Positions 37,486-49,025 of a DNA stretch of 55,468 bases are shown piece by piece. This stretch comes from Corallochytrium limacisporum (lineage: Eukaryota > Opisthokonta). The notes under the pieces are model-generated. The model was given only the letters and a program-made list of their open reading frames with translations, searched no databases and had not been told where the DNA came from. Position numbers and translations under genes: made by a program. How positions within the stretch are numbered: the first letter of the stretch is position 1; the number at the start of each line of letters is the position of its first letter. The stretch covers positions 235,889 to 291,356 of the forward strand of contig PDIP01000017.1 of assembly GCA_002811645.1 (NCBI GenBank). The letters are read 5' to 3'.

Positions 37486-38475
37486 CTATTGTAGTCCACG
37501 TGTATGAGGCCTTGGAGGCCGTGCAAAGTTTATCAGATGAGGATGGAAAGCCCTTGCGCACACAAGCACATCGAGTGCATCACTTGCGATCAACAGGTCC
37601 CCGTCTGTCCACAACCCCGCACGACACAAAGCGGCTCTTATAGAGTCCACAGTGTACTCAGTTTGCACAATCAATTGTCCATGAGTGAACGGCAGGAAGT
37701 CGGAGAAAGACGTCTGCAGTGAGATCGGGATGAATGGTGAGAGTTGCTGCACTATGGGCTCTAGTCCTTGCCTGTCGATCATGTGCACTCCCATTCTCGT
37801 TGTGCACGCACCGACTCGTATCAAATGCTTGACGGAAAAGAGCTGGACATCAGTCAAGTTCCCCAGGTTGACGAGATCATGCAAGGACCGAATACACTTA
37901 GTGTCTCTGATACGTCGAATGTCCTTGGTTCGGAAACCTGGTAGATGATAAAGCAGGAGACATATTTTCCAGATGACACCATCCTGTTCCCGTGTCCATA
38001 GCTCATTCTGCTCCTGCAATATTCTGCCAATTTGTCGGCTGATTTCCTCTGGTATCGGGTTCAGCGTGCCTGACAAAACATCTTCTAGGGTTCGCTCTAG
38101 TAAATCCACGTAAAATTTTCCTGAGTCAATTATATCATGATATGCGATCATCCAAGACAAGGCACAGAATCTAAAGTCTGATCCGGCAATGGGGCACCAT
38201 CTTTGATCTGAGCACTTTGCGAAGCAACCGAAGGGACACGGTGCCCAGCCCCTGGGTAAGATCGATTCTGTTGCATTGACATCGTCCCAAGGCATGAATT
38301 TCACGTCTGATTCGATGCTGTCGAGCTGTAGTGTAGTTTGTCCTGGAGTTGCCGACGGCAACCATGAAGCCTCTGCAAACCCATTTTCTCCGAACGTGTT
38401 GCTCCAATCGATGCTGCGTGTACAAGCGCCAAGGGTCCCATTGGCAGAGTGTGTCATGACATATTCATGTTGCAT
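37486..38475 (-). CDS. Protein with possible Sec63-like helical region
   Basis: 329 aa, ATG 38475. No confident family. The N-terminal ~110 residues include a Cys-rich stretch (CPFGCFAKCSDQRWCP). Residues ~120-270 read like the helical part of the Sec63 domain found in Brr2, ASCC3 and Sec63: a helical pair, then LLYHLPGFRTKDIRRIRD..IRSLHDLVNL (family: L.QLPHF....I......V.S..DL..M), then an Ig-like start (HGQLIVQTEYTV). The C-terminus is short and ends PRPHTRGLQ. The bases before the ATG (CATTCTATACACATGTCCTAG) look like a 3' splice site, so upstream exons may exist in the poorly understood region beyond 38475. It ends 21 bp from ALKBH6. Confidence 0.6.
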   Translation of the reverse strand: MQHEYVMTHSANGTLGACTRSIDWSNTFGENGFAEASWLPSATPGQTTLQLDSIESDVKFMPWDDVNATESILPRGWAPCPFGCFAKCSDQRWCPIAGSDFRFCALSWMIAYHDIIDSGKFYVDLLERTLEDVLSGTLNPIPEEISRQIGRILQEQNELWTREQDGVIWKICLLLYHLPGFRTKDIRRIRDTKCIRSLHDLVNLGNLTDVQLFSVKHLIRVGACTTRMGVHMIDRQGLEPIVQQLSPFIPISLQTSFSDFLPFTHGQLIVQTEYTVDSIRAALCRAGLWTDGDLLIASDALDVLVCARAFHPHLINFARPPRPHTRGLQ

Positions 38476-41400
38476 CTAGGACATGTGTATAGAATGCAGC
38501 GGCTTAAAGAACCACCAGGCTAAGGGCAACTCTCTTCTACCCTGTGCTAATGATGAACCCATGGCGGAGCCCTCCAAACCTATACCCCTCACGCAAAACC
38601 CTATCCAAGTTTTTCGCGCAGTATGGATGGGAGTGTCCGAGCCTCACTGGGGCCTATATTTTCAATGGATACTCACGGGAGCCAAACTGTACACGGTTCT
38701 CATACCGTCTTACAAGACGGAATGGATATGTTTTTGAGGAAACGCGCATTCTCCTGCATGTCGCGTGAAACGGGGTCCTTAGGGTGATGGAGAAGATCTC
38801 AGGTGTGCGTATAGATGCCCGCGAGCGATATAGAGGTGAACGTGCTGGTTGTAGAGGGTTCTCTTTCCTCAGTTGCTTTGTGGGTTACCTCCATATCTGC
38901 TTCTGGCTGGCTATTCCGTCCAATGATGGCGTTCATGCCTCTGACGGGGCCGCAGTGCAGCAATAAGCAAACAGGGATTAGGGGCATGCACCCAACTGAA
39001 ACTGACGATTCGAGCGCGAGCAATCTCAGCATGGTTTGTGCTGATGATCACAAACAGGGGCTTCTCCCAGACAACTACTGACTGAAGGTGCAGTAGGAGA
39101 CCACGGATGTCATCCAACCGCTCCAGTCAGGCCCTGTTTGCTTCCACGGGCTCCGTTTCCAACCAGTAGTGTACTGTTCGCCTTGGTTCGCCAAATGGTT
39201 TGCGTGTGCACAGAGGAAAAGAGAAAGTGTGTCGACCAGGTGGACAACCCCATGCGATTTCGTCCGCTCAGTTGATGCGAGGAGTCTGTGTGAGTTGAGG
39301 AACGGTCCCGTACTCAAAGGCGTCTGTGTATGTATTTCGAGCTGGTGTGCCGTACCCGTAGTTTTGGACCTCAGTGCCTCAAGCCCTATATCTGGGGTGG
39401 ACTGAATGGCCTACGACGAAGCCACGAATGTGTGCAAGGGTGACAAGAGTGAGAAAACGAAGAGAGACAGGGGATCCCCCATTAATTAGCGCAGTGCGAA
39501 GATTCTCTCACATTTTCCCACATATTGGGTATAGCAAGGTCAGCAGGCTCTCAAGGAGCCATCTTCGCATCTTTCACAAATGGAACACTTTGTCATGGTT
39601 CGAATACGACAGTTTCGGTCGCACGCGAAGAACGGGGACCTAGGCTGTGACACCGCTATGCAGAAGCGATAGGAGAGCTGTGAATTAAGCAGGTTTCCCG
39701 CAGGATCTTGTTCGTTTCATTTCTTGTGGCTAGTGCATCTCGTGGCTTGCTGCTGGGCAGCAGATGTGGGTGCTACTTTCAGTGCGTAGAACAAAGAAAA
39801 TATATGCCAAATGTTCCAAAAATGCTTTCAAAACAGGAAGGTTCACCTCAAAACATAGAAGCTAGGTGTCTCAGGAAAGCATAGCAGTGTTCCTCAGTGT
39901 CGGCTGAAAGAAGGTATGACGGGGATTTTCGCAAGCATACTACGTGTGAACTTCGGTGGACGGTTGCAAACGATGACCACAATTCGGTTTCGGTATCGCT
40001 CCAATTACATCAACATCTGCAGACGAGGACATGCAACATGCTTCTATCACTGAAGAGTAGATTAGGTGGTCCACCAACTTTTTTTTTTGGGACGGGGAGT
40101 ACACTCCCTGTGTCACTTCAGCTGTCCAGATTTTGTACACTTTTTTTGCAGGGAGTGTCAGATGCCTTCGCGGGGAGGTGTTTGGGGGGGGGGGGTGTTT
40201 AGTCAACTTGAAGTCGAAAAACCTCCGCGTAATCCGTCACGTGTTTTGTGGAGGTTTTGGTGTGCAAAAAAAACACCCTCACAGATACACACAAACACCA
40301 TACAATAATGAAGTATGGATATGGATTGTCCCGTTGGGAATGTCTCCATACCGTTGGCAGTGGTGAATGTCTGCTGCCATATGTCCCGCTTTGGTTTCAT
40401 GTCGCTCATGTAAACACCCGTGGCCATATCGCCCGAGCTCGCAACACTCAAAAGGGTGATGGGAGGTGTAGATGTAGGATTAGGGTGTGTTGGTGTGTCG
40501 CGGCACCACTGTTCATGACTAAGTTGTGTTTGGTGGATGATGTGCTATGGACACACACCTATACACAAACAAGTTGGATGAAGACCGCTTCGTATGTCCT
40601 CCATGTCTGGAGTCCAAGTATTGAAGATGCTGCACACAAACAGACAACTACTTTCACAAGGAAGGGGCTCTGGTGGGTTGTATCCATAGTGCTAGTATCG
40701 TTTTCACTATCTACCATCGATTGGTGAGGGCACATGGATCGAGATTTGTGACCATATCTAGAGCATATATTGAGTCCCACACTGGACCTATGGGTGCCTC
40801 ACTTCAAAAAGGAGAGGTTGAAGGTCTCCTCTTTGGGTCCGAGGGGGTGGAGTGTACGACATCTTTAGGATCCTTGCTGCTCTCGTGTTGCGGCTTTTTA
40901 CGGTCACAGCGAAGGCGGTTCATCTATCATCCCCTGAGGTCTTACAATCGCCAACTACAAACAAACTCCTCAGATTAAAAGCGATATGTTCGTGCGTAAT
41001 TCCTGGGCAAAGTGTGTTTCTTCAGTTCTGCTTACTTTTCGAATGCGGAGAGAACGAGAAGGCGCGGTCTGCGCTACAAGATACACGCCAACTGTGAGAG
41101 CCGTGATGAATTTGCTTCCGGCCTCCCTTCCTCTTCGCTCTCATGCTGTCTCACTCGCACAAGCTGACCAAACCCCAAAAACCGGGACCAGCAGCTCAGT
41201 ATGGCACCCACAGACACCCGTCGCCGCGTACTTTTGACTACCGACATTGTCGACCCTGGAGACTTCCGACGATGGAACGTTCCAATCAACCTGGGAACGA
41301 CGTGGTTTCCAATCTGTTATCCTCATCACAACCTGTTATATGGCGGCCATAGTTCTTGGTTTCGGCTTCCCACCGTTATTTACCTTGGCTCGGTTTAACA

Positions 41401-43602
41401 CTGATTTTGGAAGTCTGTGTCTGCTTGCTGGCTTTGCTAAGATGGGCACCCGAATTGTCGTCGCAAGTGTGCATCTGACCTTAGTTCGCGTGCTTCAACT
41501 TCCAAACCTAAGCGTTTTCTGGTTTCCTGCACGGTGTATGACGAGTGGTGGGGTCCCCAAAACTCGTGATAGCTCGAATCATGAGTGAGATCACGCACAC
41601 AACGACGTGCCAAACGCAGCTTTAGTTCGAACGAGTGTACGCCGTGGCATCGTGGATTTGGCATATGAAAACTTTGCTGCCAGACCTATACTCTGTTTCC
41701 CATATAGTCATAAGTGAGCTACCTACTGAACTGGTATTCATACTGGCTCTTTGGTGGTGATGAGAATATGATGAAATGGGTAGAACATCGCCTAGACAAA
41801 GTGATTGACTCTTGCACAAAGTCGTTTCTCATTGAACAAATCATCATGCCGCCCACTATGATTTCGGGCGAGGTTTGATAGTGGGCAAGGCTAGTCGTAC
41901 CCTGCTCTCATTTGAATTCAGATCCCAAACACATCTCCGGCACAGTGATCTGTCTGTCCGCATGCACTCAGACAGGTCCGACGGTATGACCAGGTGGCCC
42001 CGGGCGTGCAAATGAGTCATGCCGCTGTGTGATCATATGGGAGTGAACCGCAGTGCGGTGTGTGCATCTCCTCACAGCTACCTTGAGCTTGCTGCGTTTT
42101 CCTGAGCCTCAATGTGTGGCGGCTGCTTGATCGCAGCAGCCCCGATCCACGGCTGTTCAGAATTATGGCGTTGGCACTGACCACCATCCGATAGAACACT
42201 GATGCCAACAACAACAAGATTGACATGTAGACGACACGCAACTATACCATGTCCTTCCCTTCTATTCCTCCACATTTGGTTCGTACAGTAGATAATTTGT
42301 GTTTTCGGTTTATTAAAGAAATCGGAATAAGGTGCCACCCACTATTTGTTAGTATTCTTGGTTGGCGATGATCTGTGACTTAAGCGATGGTTTCATCAGG
42401 ATTGTATGTGAACGTTGTATCTTAATCACTGGTGGATGGAATGCGATTTGCTGTAACGGCTGGGTAGGGATATCGCGATTGTATACGCTATTTCTATCCC
42501 ACCCATACAGGGACAAAGAGCGCCCCGTCACAAATATTGGCCGTCTTTCAACGTTGTCTAGTTTTTGTTCCAGTGAAACCCGACCTCTGCATATCTCAAT
42601 GAAATGGAATGTTCGCCCAGCTGAAATCGACGATGTCCCGAGCGCCACGATTTCGAGAGAGGAGTGAGAGGGTGGGTAAATTGACAAGTGATGTGGAAGG
42701 GCACTTCTAATCCGTGAAACTGTACCTTCCCGCTTTTCTTTTGGTTGAAACCCACATCCGCAGATCCTTTCGGCGAACTGGCACCAGTTTCAAGCATCCA
42801 AACCTGTGCCGAAATCGTAAAACGTCTCATTGGAATCTAGGCGGTTCACCCAATCCGTTTCGTTCGACAGTATCACACGTCCAAAACTTCGCACAACGGT
42901 TTTTTGAAAGGCGGAGCGACGAATGCAAATGAAAGGTAGTAGGAAACAAGTGATCAAAAAGCCACTTTTCTCGATTGTGTATGTATACGAGTGCGTGCAT
43001 ATAGATGCGGATACATAGGATACCTAAAAACTGGAGACTAGCAGTGGCGGTCTCAACACTAAGCAGGAGGTGATTTGTAGCATTTGCCCAAAGGGGGCTT
43101 CCTTCCTTGTGTCGTGTGGGGGACTGTGTCCGGTACATTCAAGTACAACATCTACTATGCAACAGGAATGGGGACCAAGTTGGTAGTGCCCCATGTAGAA
43201 AACGATACCATTTTTTCTGCATTTTAAGTTTTTCATCGATTTTCCCCGTTCACTCAGTACTGATTCTAGATTTTATGTGTGCTTCTGACTCTGCTTGTGA
43301 GCAACAAGAAACGCAAAAGATTTGAAACACCGGGAACAGATACAAGCCAGTAATACGTCAATTAATCATTTCAGGGCTTCCAGTTTCCCAAAAAGCAGTG
43401 ATATATTCAATATGCGATACACACTTTCCTCCGAAACTTTCCACGAAGGAGCATGTCAACCGTGCAGATATACATCGAAGACGACGAGAGTGCCGGGTCA
43501 AGTCAAAAGTCCTAGGTACTTCTTGACAGACCCATGTAAGGCGTAAGTACTGACCAACAGTAGTCCTCTCCACGAAATAAGTACACCATCATGGCATGCC
43601 AG

Positions 43603-43633
43603 AGGGGCTTGGGGGTGGGGTGGGGGTGGGGGG
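43603..43633 (+). repeat. G-quadruplex-type G-tract cluster
   Basis: Five G-tracts of 4-6 bases separated by one- or two-base loops (GGGG-CTT-GGGGG-T-GGGG-T-GGGGG-T-GGGGGG). This satisfies the standard G4 pattern on the plus strand. Confidence 0.8.
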
Positions 43634-43819
43634 TTCGTCCACATAAGTCCAACGCCAATTGGGAGTCACAGACAGCAGGGGAGGAAACACTACACCAAAT
43701 CAATTCTTTGCTGTCCAAAAAGAAAATAAATACACCACGACACGGTCTCCCATGGTCAAATGTGATTTTCTGCATGGTGTGGTGAGGGTTCTCCATTGTT
43801 CATCCAAGGCCGGTTAATT

Positions 43820-44124
43820 ATGTCCACCATCCCGACTTCCGTGGACTTTGTTTTGTAAAAATACAAAATGTGTCTCCCCGTACTCGATGGTTTTTGTGTG
43901 ACGAGAGCAGACGCTGTAGAAGTTTGATACACCAAGTTCATTATTCATATAGAATACCTGAAAAGTCGCTGACACGGCTCAAAGAAACCTGGGGGGGGGG
44001 GGGGAAGGATTTCAGCCAATACGGCAAGGGCAAGAGAGATTTGGAAACAAAGCTAAGCAGTGGAGCAGCAGACCCTGACAGCCTCGCTGCATTAAAGAAA
44101 CATGAATCTTCAGATTTGCCATAA
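43820..44124 (+). CDS. Possible 47-aa spliced micro-protein gene
   Basis: Weakly supported. Exon 1 43820-43854 and exon 2 44016-44124, joined through a 161-nt GT-AG intron (donor TT/GTAAAAAT, acceptor GATTTCAG), give an in-frame 47-aa product beginning MSTIPTSVDFVF and ending KKHESSDLP. The second exon reads as protein-like: QYGKGKRDLETKLSSG is charged and helix-friendly, unlike other frames here. The family is not recognised. The branch site is poor and a G14 run sits just before the acceptor, so this could be chance. If exon 2 is real it might instead belong to a longer gene. Confidence 0.25.
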
Positions 44125-45186
44125 GTAATATGTGTAAAAAAAAATCTACCATTCGTTCGAATAGTCTAATTCTCAAGACAAAGTAGATTCGAAGGATCTA
44201 GTTCTTGCAGTACTTTTCAATTAGCAAATTTGGTCATGTGGAACACTTTTAGTGGCAGCCTTCGTCTAATTACTAGAATACTAAGGCATGCCTAGAGAGT
44301 GTTGCAGACACAGCAATTATTCTCCCTTCTGTTATTCCGGCCCGGCCGTCGAACGGGTTTTGTCCTCTCCTTCCCTTCCTTCTCTCAGGTCAGCTTTGCT
44401 CACGAAGGGCCCCAGCCACCGTCTACAACCCACTCATCGCAGTGGTCATGCCTCCCGAACTTTCTTGCTGCACAAAACATCACCGCCTTATAAACTGACG
44501 CATCCCGCTCGGACTTTTAGCACACATCACCTAGAAAACAGAAGGTTAATATCTACAACAAAATGCTGGTCATCGGGGATAATTGTCTTCAGGTTGAGTA
44601 CCTACAGACCTTCCGGTACAAACCACCACACACGGCTATCAGACCACCTGGTTGCGACCTCATTGTCTTGTGACCGCCGTTCGGCAAACAGAAATGGATC
44701 ATTCTAGAAAGCAAGCAAGCAACCGAGTGAGATGGGACAATCGCCAAAGTGTACCACGAACCGAAAACACTTGAATTAAGAAATGTCTTCTTGAAAAAAT
44801 ATAGCAACCGTCACCGAGACACTCCGCCCGGTAGACTCTCACTTTTATCGTGCTTTACTGTCTCCAGCTTTACCTTTTCCGATCCGGCAGCTGTTTCTTT
44901 TTTGTACAACTGAGATATTTGTGTGCACATGTTCAAGTCCTTTCGATATGAAAAGATTTATTAAAACACCTCTCCCCTTCTTTCGCTATATCGCGAACAC
45001 AGCCGGATCCCCCACCCTAACCCCTCCCCCTTATCCCCTCGGCTCCTGAGTTGAAGTTTCCGCCCGCCGGCTCACCCCACACGGGCGCGCTCCCCGAACC
45101 ATTCCTGTACACATACACACACAGTCAGGTAGGCCCCCTCTGGTCCTCACGTAGGAATACCCTCACCCGGGCAAAGATCTATTCCT

Positions 45187-45261
45187 CCACCACAACCACC
45201 ACCACCACCACCACCACCGTCACCAACACCGGCGGAAGAGAAGGACGGATAGATAGATAGA
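45187..45261 (+). repeat. ACC trinucleotide and GATA tetranucleotide microsatellites
   Basis: About a dozen CCA/ACC units (45187-45230) with minor interruptions, followed by a short (GATA)n tract near 45248-45261. Non-coding as far as I can tell; the open frame across it is poly-Thr by reading the repeat. Confidence 0.85.
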
Positions 45262-47928
45262 GGGCGCCTAAAACTGGCAGCAGGAGTGGAGAGAGACATA
45301 TTAAGGAATATGAAAGAGTGAAAGTGAGCATTAAAGTATACGTTGTGAGGATACTGTTCACACACCCCAAATCATATGTTCGCTTCCTTCGCACAATTTC
45401 ATAACGTTCTCCGTCGGAGGTACACTCTATGGGTTGTGTGTGGGAAATGAGAGCTTGTTGACAGAACGAATCACGAAAAAAAGGGGAGGGAAATACGAAC
45501 GTTTGGGTGATGACTGGTGGGAAGGTTAGGTCTACAAGTAGCGTGTGTCCTTGACTAACGAATGGGTGGGCTCCGGAGCGCAGGGCTGTCAAAAAAAGCC
45601 TGAGCGTTTTCCCTCATACCTAGCGAGTGACCCAAATCCCCCCCTCTTGTCCAACACTGCTGTACAGGTCTGTTGACAGAGCAGGGCGAAATGACTCCAC
45701 GAAACACACTTTCTTTCGCGTTCTCGTTTATCCCGGAAAATTTTCTTTTTCCAACAATTCTCAGTCATTTTGAAACAGACACCACTCTTGGTGAGGAGAC
45801 CACCTGTTGGATAATGAGAAGCTAGAAAAGAAATTTCGTCTCTTATCCGTATTTGAAAAACAGTCCATGGTTGAGAGCTTGTGGGTATGTCGGGTTTTAT
45901 CGTTCTTTGCTATGGCAGGCCATGGCAGGCCACAGTACAAACTACCAATTTGACGCACTCCCGGATTCAACTCAACCCACCGACGCCGCCTGCCGTCTTG
46001 CGTTGTTTACGGCCCCGGGGTGGAATTGTGAGATGATGGAACCAGGACATGCGTTTTCAATTCATTAAGTATAGGCCAGCGACAATTGGGACCGTGGTGC
46101 AGGGTGTCGAACAGACTCGGTATACCCCGTCTGTGGCGTCACTGTCTTCCAGGAGTGCGGCATTGCTTCAGACCACTTCGGAGACCAGCTCTCGGACCTG
46201 CGAGACTACTACTAACAGGTCCAATTTATGCATTGGTCCTACTTGTGAGGATTTTCCGGTATAGAATGATTGACCAACGGACTCCTGATAGACATCTACG
46301 GCGGGTCAATGGGAGGACAGGAGGATGGGTGTAGGTACGTCCGCGAGACGGGCAGAGATTTGCGATATTCACGGGGGAGGAAGAAAGAAATTTCTTTGTC
46401 GGGCCACTATCTCTGGGCTCGTTCTCTCGAAAGCCACCCACCGCAGACTTTAAGAGAATCTTGTCCTCAACTAATGACTTGTTGATAGGGTTCACAATAC
46501 GAATTCTTGTTCATGGATTCAATATAAAACAGTATATCCCCGGCATTGATAGATGAACAGTACCTGTCCAAGTTTTCAAAATTAGATTCAAATTAGGAGG
46601 TGTGAATGATGAGTATTGTTCTTCCGATGGAATAGTCGGTGTGGGGCGTAGGCAAAAAACGACAGGAAAAAAGTTCCCGTTGGTTTATTGCGTTGCGACA
46701 CTTTTGTACTCCCGAACTTTTCTTCCCCTCTAGCCTGGCTTTTGACGTGTCTCGATGGCATTGTTTCTAATGAACAAGGACGACGTGAGCGGGCGTCTCA
46801 CTTCAGTACTAAATAAACTGCGGGACGGAAAATCTTCCATAGTCTTGCCACTGGTCGTGCCGGTTGTGCCTTCCTGAGGTCTGAGCGATACTATGATCAT
46901 GTGGATTACTGCGGTGGTCAGTGCTTGCGCAAATAATTGGAGGGGAAAAGAGGACAAGTGGGACGGCAGCAGTCGTTCAGTTTGTCCCTGACTTTCGGAT
47001 GCTTGATCTATTTTCGGAACTTTCTATACAAAATGAATGGTGCGACCGTGCCACTTTCTAAGTGAGTTGACGATCTGGGAGGAGAGGGAGTGGAGGGGGG
47101 AGGGGAAAGACATGGTCACCAGACAGGTCCCATAAAGGCTAAGAGAAGACCCAAAGGGCTGGACATTAAGAGGAGAAATGATTTGGCTATTGACGAAGAC
47201 AATAAGCAAGACAAACCAAAGGCGGCTATGAAACAGGGGAGGGGGAGGCGAAGAGGCCGAGGGGAAAGTCAGAGGAAATATTGAGGAAATATTGAAAATG
47301 AGGTCCCCCACACCCAGAGTACGGGAGGAGGGAAAGGGGAACGAGAAACTTTTTCTTCGTAGGCTTTTTTTCACGTAACCCAATTCGGTACCAATATCTC
47401 CCCCTTGTTCTTCCCGGTCTTTCTTCTATAGATTTCGCATAGACTTGCCGCAAAAAGGGCGTGCCCTACGCGGTGCTGGTGCCGTGGTCGTTAATGTGTG
47501 GTGAATGTAGTCGTCCAAATGAGACAGTGGGTCTGGTTTTCACCGCTTTTGTTCCCTTTTGGCGATGTCCATAGCTTTCACCTGCCCTGCGGAAAAAAAG
47601 GGGAAAAGAAAGGATCGATTGCAGAATTTGCAAATGTTTTCGTGCTCGGTTGTGTTACCGCAAAACATACCCTGTTGGTTAGCGTGGAAGAAAACGGATG
47701 GCAAGGTATTCGATAGATCGAACCCAATCCTTTTTACTCTCAAGTATTTTCCTTGTATCGTTCAACTTACGGTCGTAATTACAACGGGAATATTTTGCTG
47801 CAAACAAAGTTCAACCAATGTCTGTCTAGCAAAGAATCTACAGGTTTTTAAATAAAAAAACAAATCCTTGACAACAAGGAGTTCGTTCGCAGCACACTTA
47901 AAATCCACACACAAGTACAGATACTTTC

Positions 47929-48993
47929 ATGTTGGCAAAAATGAGCCCTCTTGAAAGCCAGAGTCAGAAAATGACACCTTTAGGTGATACAATGGAACAT
48001 TATCGCATTATTAAGCTGTTGGGCAGCGGATCCACCGCCCATGTGTACAGTGCAGAGGAAAAGGAAACTAAAACCAGCGTGGCGCTCAAGATCATGGCCA
48101 AGTCAAAGTCTGGCCGGCGTCTGTATGCCAGTGAGGTATACTTTGCCTCGAGATTGCAGCACCCCGGTCTGTGCGGTTTGCTCGCTCATTTCGAAACTTC
48201 AGAGTACCTCGTATTGGTGTACGAGAATGCGGACAAGGGTGACTTGTTCATGTCCATCGAGCCTGATGTTGGCTTGAAGATCTCTCGTGCAATGCGGTAT
48301 ATGCGCCAGGCTATGCTTGCTATTGAGTACATGCATGTGAACAACTTTGTTCATCGGGATATTAAGCCGGAAAATGTTGTTCTCTTCTCTGACGGCAGCG
48401 CAAAACTAATTGATTTCGGGTTTACAACTGAGTTGGCACAGGGATCAGAGTGCAGGGGTCTGGGTCGCGGCACTAAAGCATACCTCGCACCGGAGGCATA
48501 TCTGAAGCTTCCTAACATGGACGAGAAAGCAGTCGATGTCTGGGCGCTGGGTGTTACTTTCTTTGCTGTTCTTACTGGCAGCTTCCCTTGGCGCACTCCT
48601 ACCCCGAGCAGTCCCGAGTTTGTCAAGTACTGCCGAGGGGAATTTGACTGTGGCCCATGGAACTCCATCAACCCCATTCTGTTGACTCTACTGCGCAAGA
48701 TGCTGGTCGTCCGCCCTAAGGCACGCGCCACTATTACTGAAGCTCGTCAGTTCCTGGATGAGCATTGGTATGAGATCTTCCAGCTGGAGTATCAGCGCCA
48801 GAACCGCGGCCGGGATGCTATTACGCGGTCATCATTCCCATCGGCACCGAACCATCCAAACGAGCAGTTTGAGGAGAGCAGCACACAAAACGAGGACCCC
48901 AAGTCTACTTCCGACGAGTCACAGGATGGCATGGATATGGAAGAAGCGGAAAAAGATTACCATCAGCGTCTGTCAGTGGTAGGTCTCGTATAG
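47929..48993 (+). CDS. Serine/threonine protein kinase
   Basis: 354 aa, single exon. The kinase domain spans ~24-285 with every key residue: glycine loop LGSGSTAHV, ALKIM lysine, an alpha-C Glu in ASEVYFASRL, catalytic loop HRDIKPENVV (near 142), DFG in KLIDFGFTTEL, and APE in AYLAPEAYL. The VDVWALGVTFFAVLTGSFPW segment and the overall pattern are of CAMK/fungal HAL5/NPR-like or CAMKK-like type; the subfamily is uncertain. A C-terminal ~65-residue tail is Ser/Asp/Glu-rich (STQNEDPKSTSDESQDGMDM). Expected to be active. It ends 32 bp from TRUB1. Confidence 0.9.
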   Translation: MLAKMSPLESQSQKMTPLGDTMEHYRIIKLLGSGSTAHVYSAEEKETKTSVALKIMAKSKSGRRLYASEVYFASRLQHPGLCGLLAHFETSEYLVLVYENADKGDLFMSIEPDVGLKISRAMRYMRQAMLAIEYMHVNNFVHRDIKPENVVLFSDGSAKLIDFGFTTELAQGSECRGLGRGTKAYLAPEAYLKLPNMDEKAVDVWALGVTFFAVLTGSFPWRTPTPSSPEFVKYCRGEFDCGPWNSINPILLTLLRKMLVVRPKARATITEARQFLDEHWYEIFQLEYQRQNRGRDAITRSSFPSAPNHPNEQFEESSTQNEDPKSTSDESQDGMDMEEAEKDYHQRLSVVGLV

Positions 48994-49025
48994 AGTCTCT
49001 AATGCTCGTGATATGTGAAAACAGT

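Larger units (their letters stand above)
38476..47928. other. 9.5 kb region without recognisable genes
   Basis: By far the longest gene-poor stretch here. All open frames are short, overlap on both strands and match nothing known. It contains simple repeats and homopolymers: T-runs and G12 near 40080-40195, a G4-forming tract at 43603-43633, G14 at 43991-44004, ACC repeats at 45187-45230 and GATA repeats near 45248. No transposon ORFs, rRNA, tRNA or snRNA signatures were found by eye. One possible two-exon micro-gene lies at 43820-44124. Possible minus-strand broken coding fragments lie at 38877-39320. Confidence 0.5.

Noticed and set aside
39590..39610. GGTTCGAAT, resembling a tRNA T-loop (B box)
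   Set aside because: No paired T-stem, no A box at the right distance and no acceptor stem.
41201..41588. Two overlapping plus-strand frames (one basic, one hydrophobic) that might be a frameshifted membrane protein
   Set aside because: No family match, no convincing splice sites to join them, and the upstream context lacks gene signals.
45013..45030. CCCTAACCCC-like telomere word
   Set aside because: A single copy in a C-rich stretch; no tandem array.
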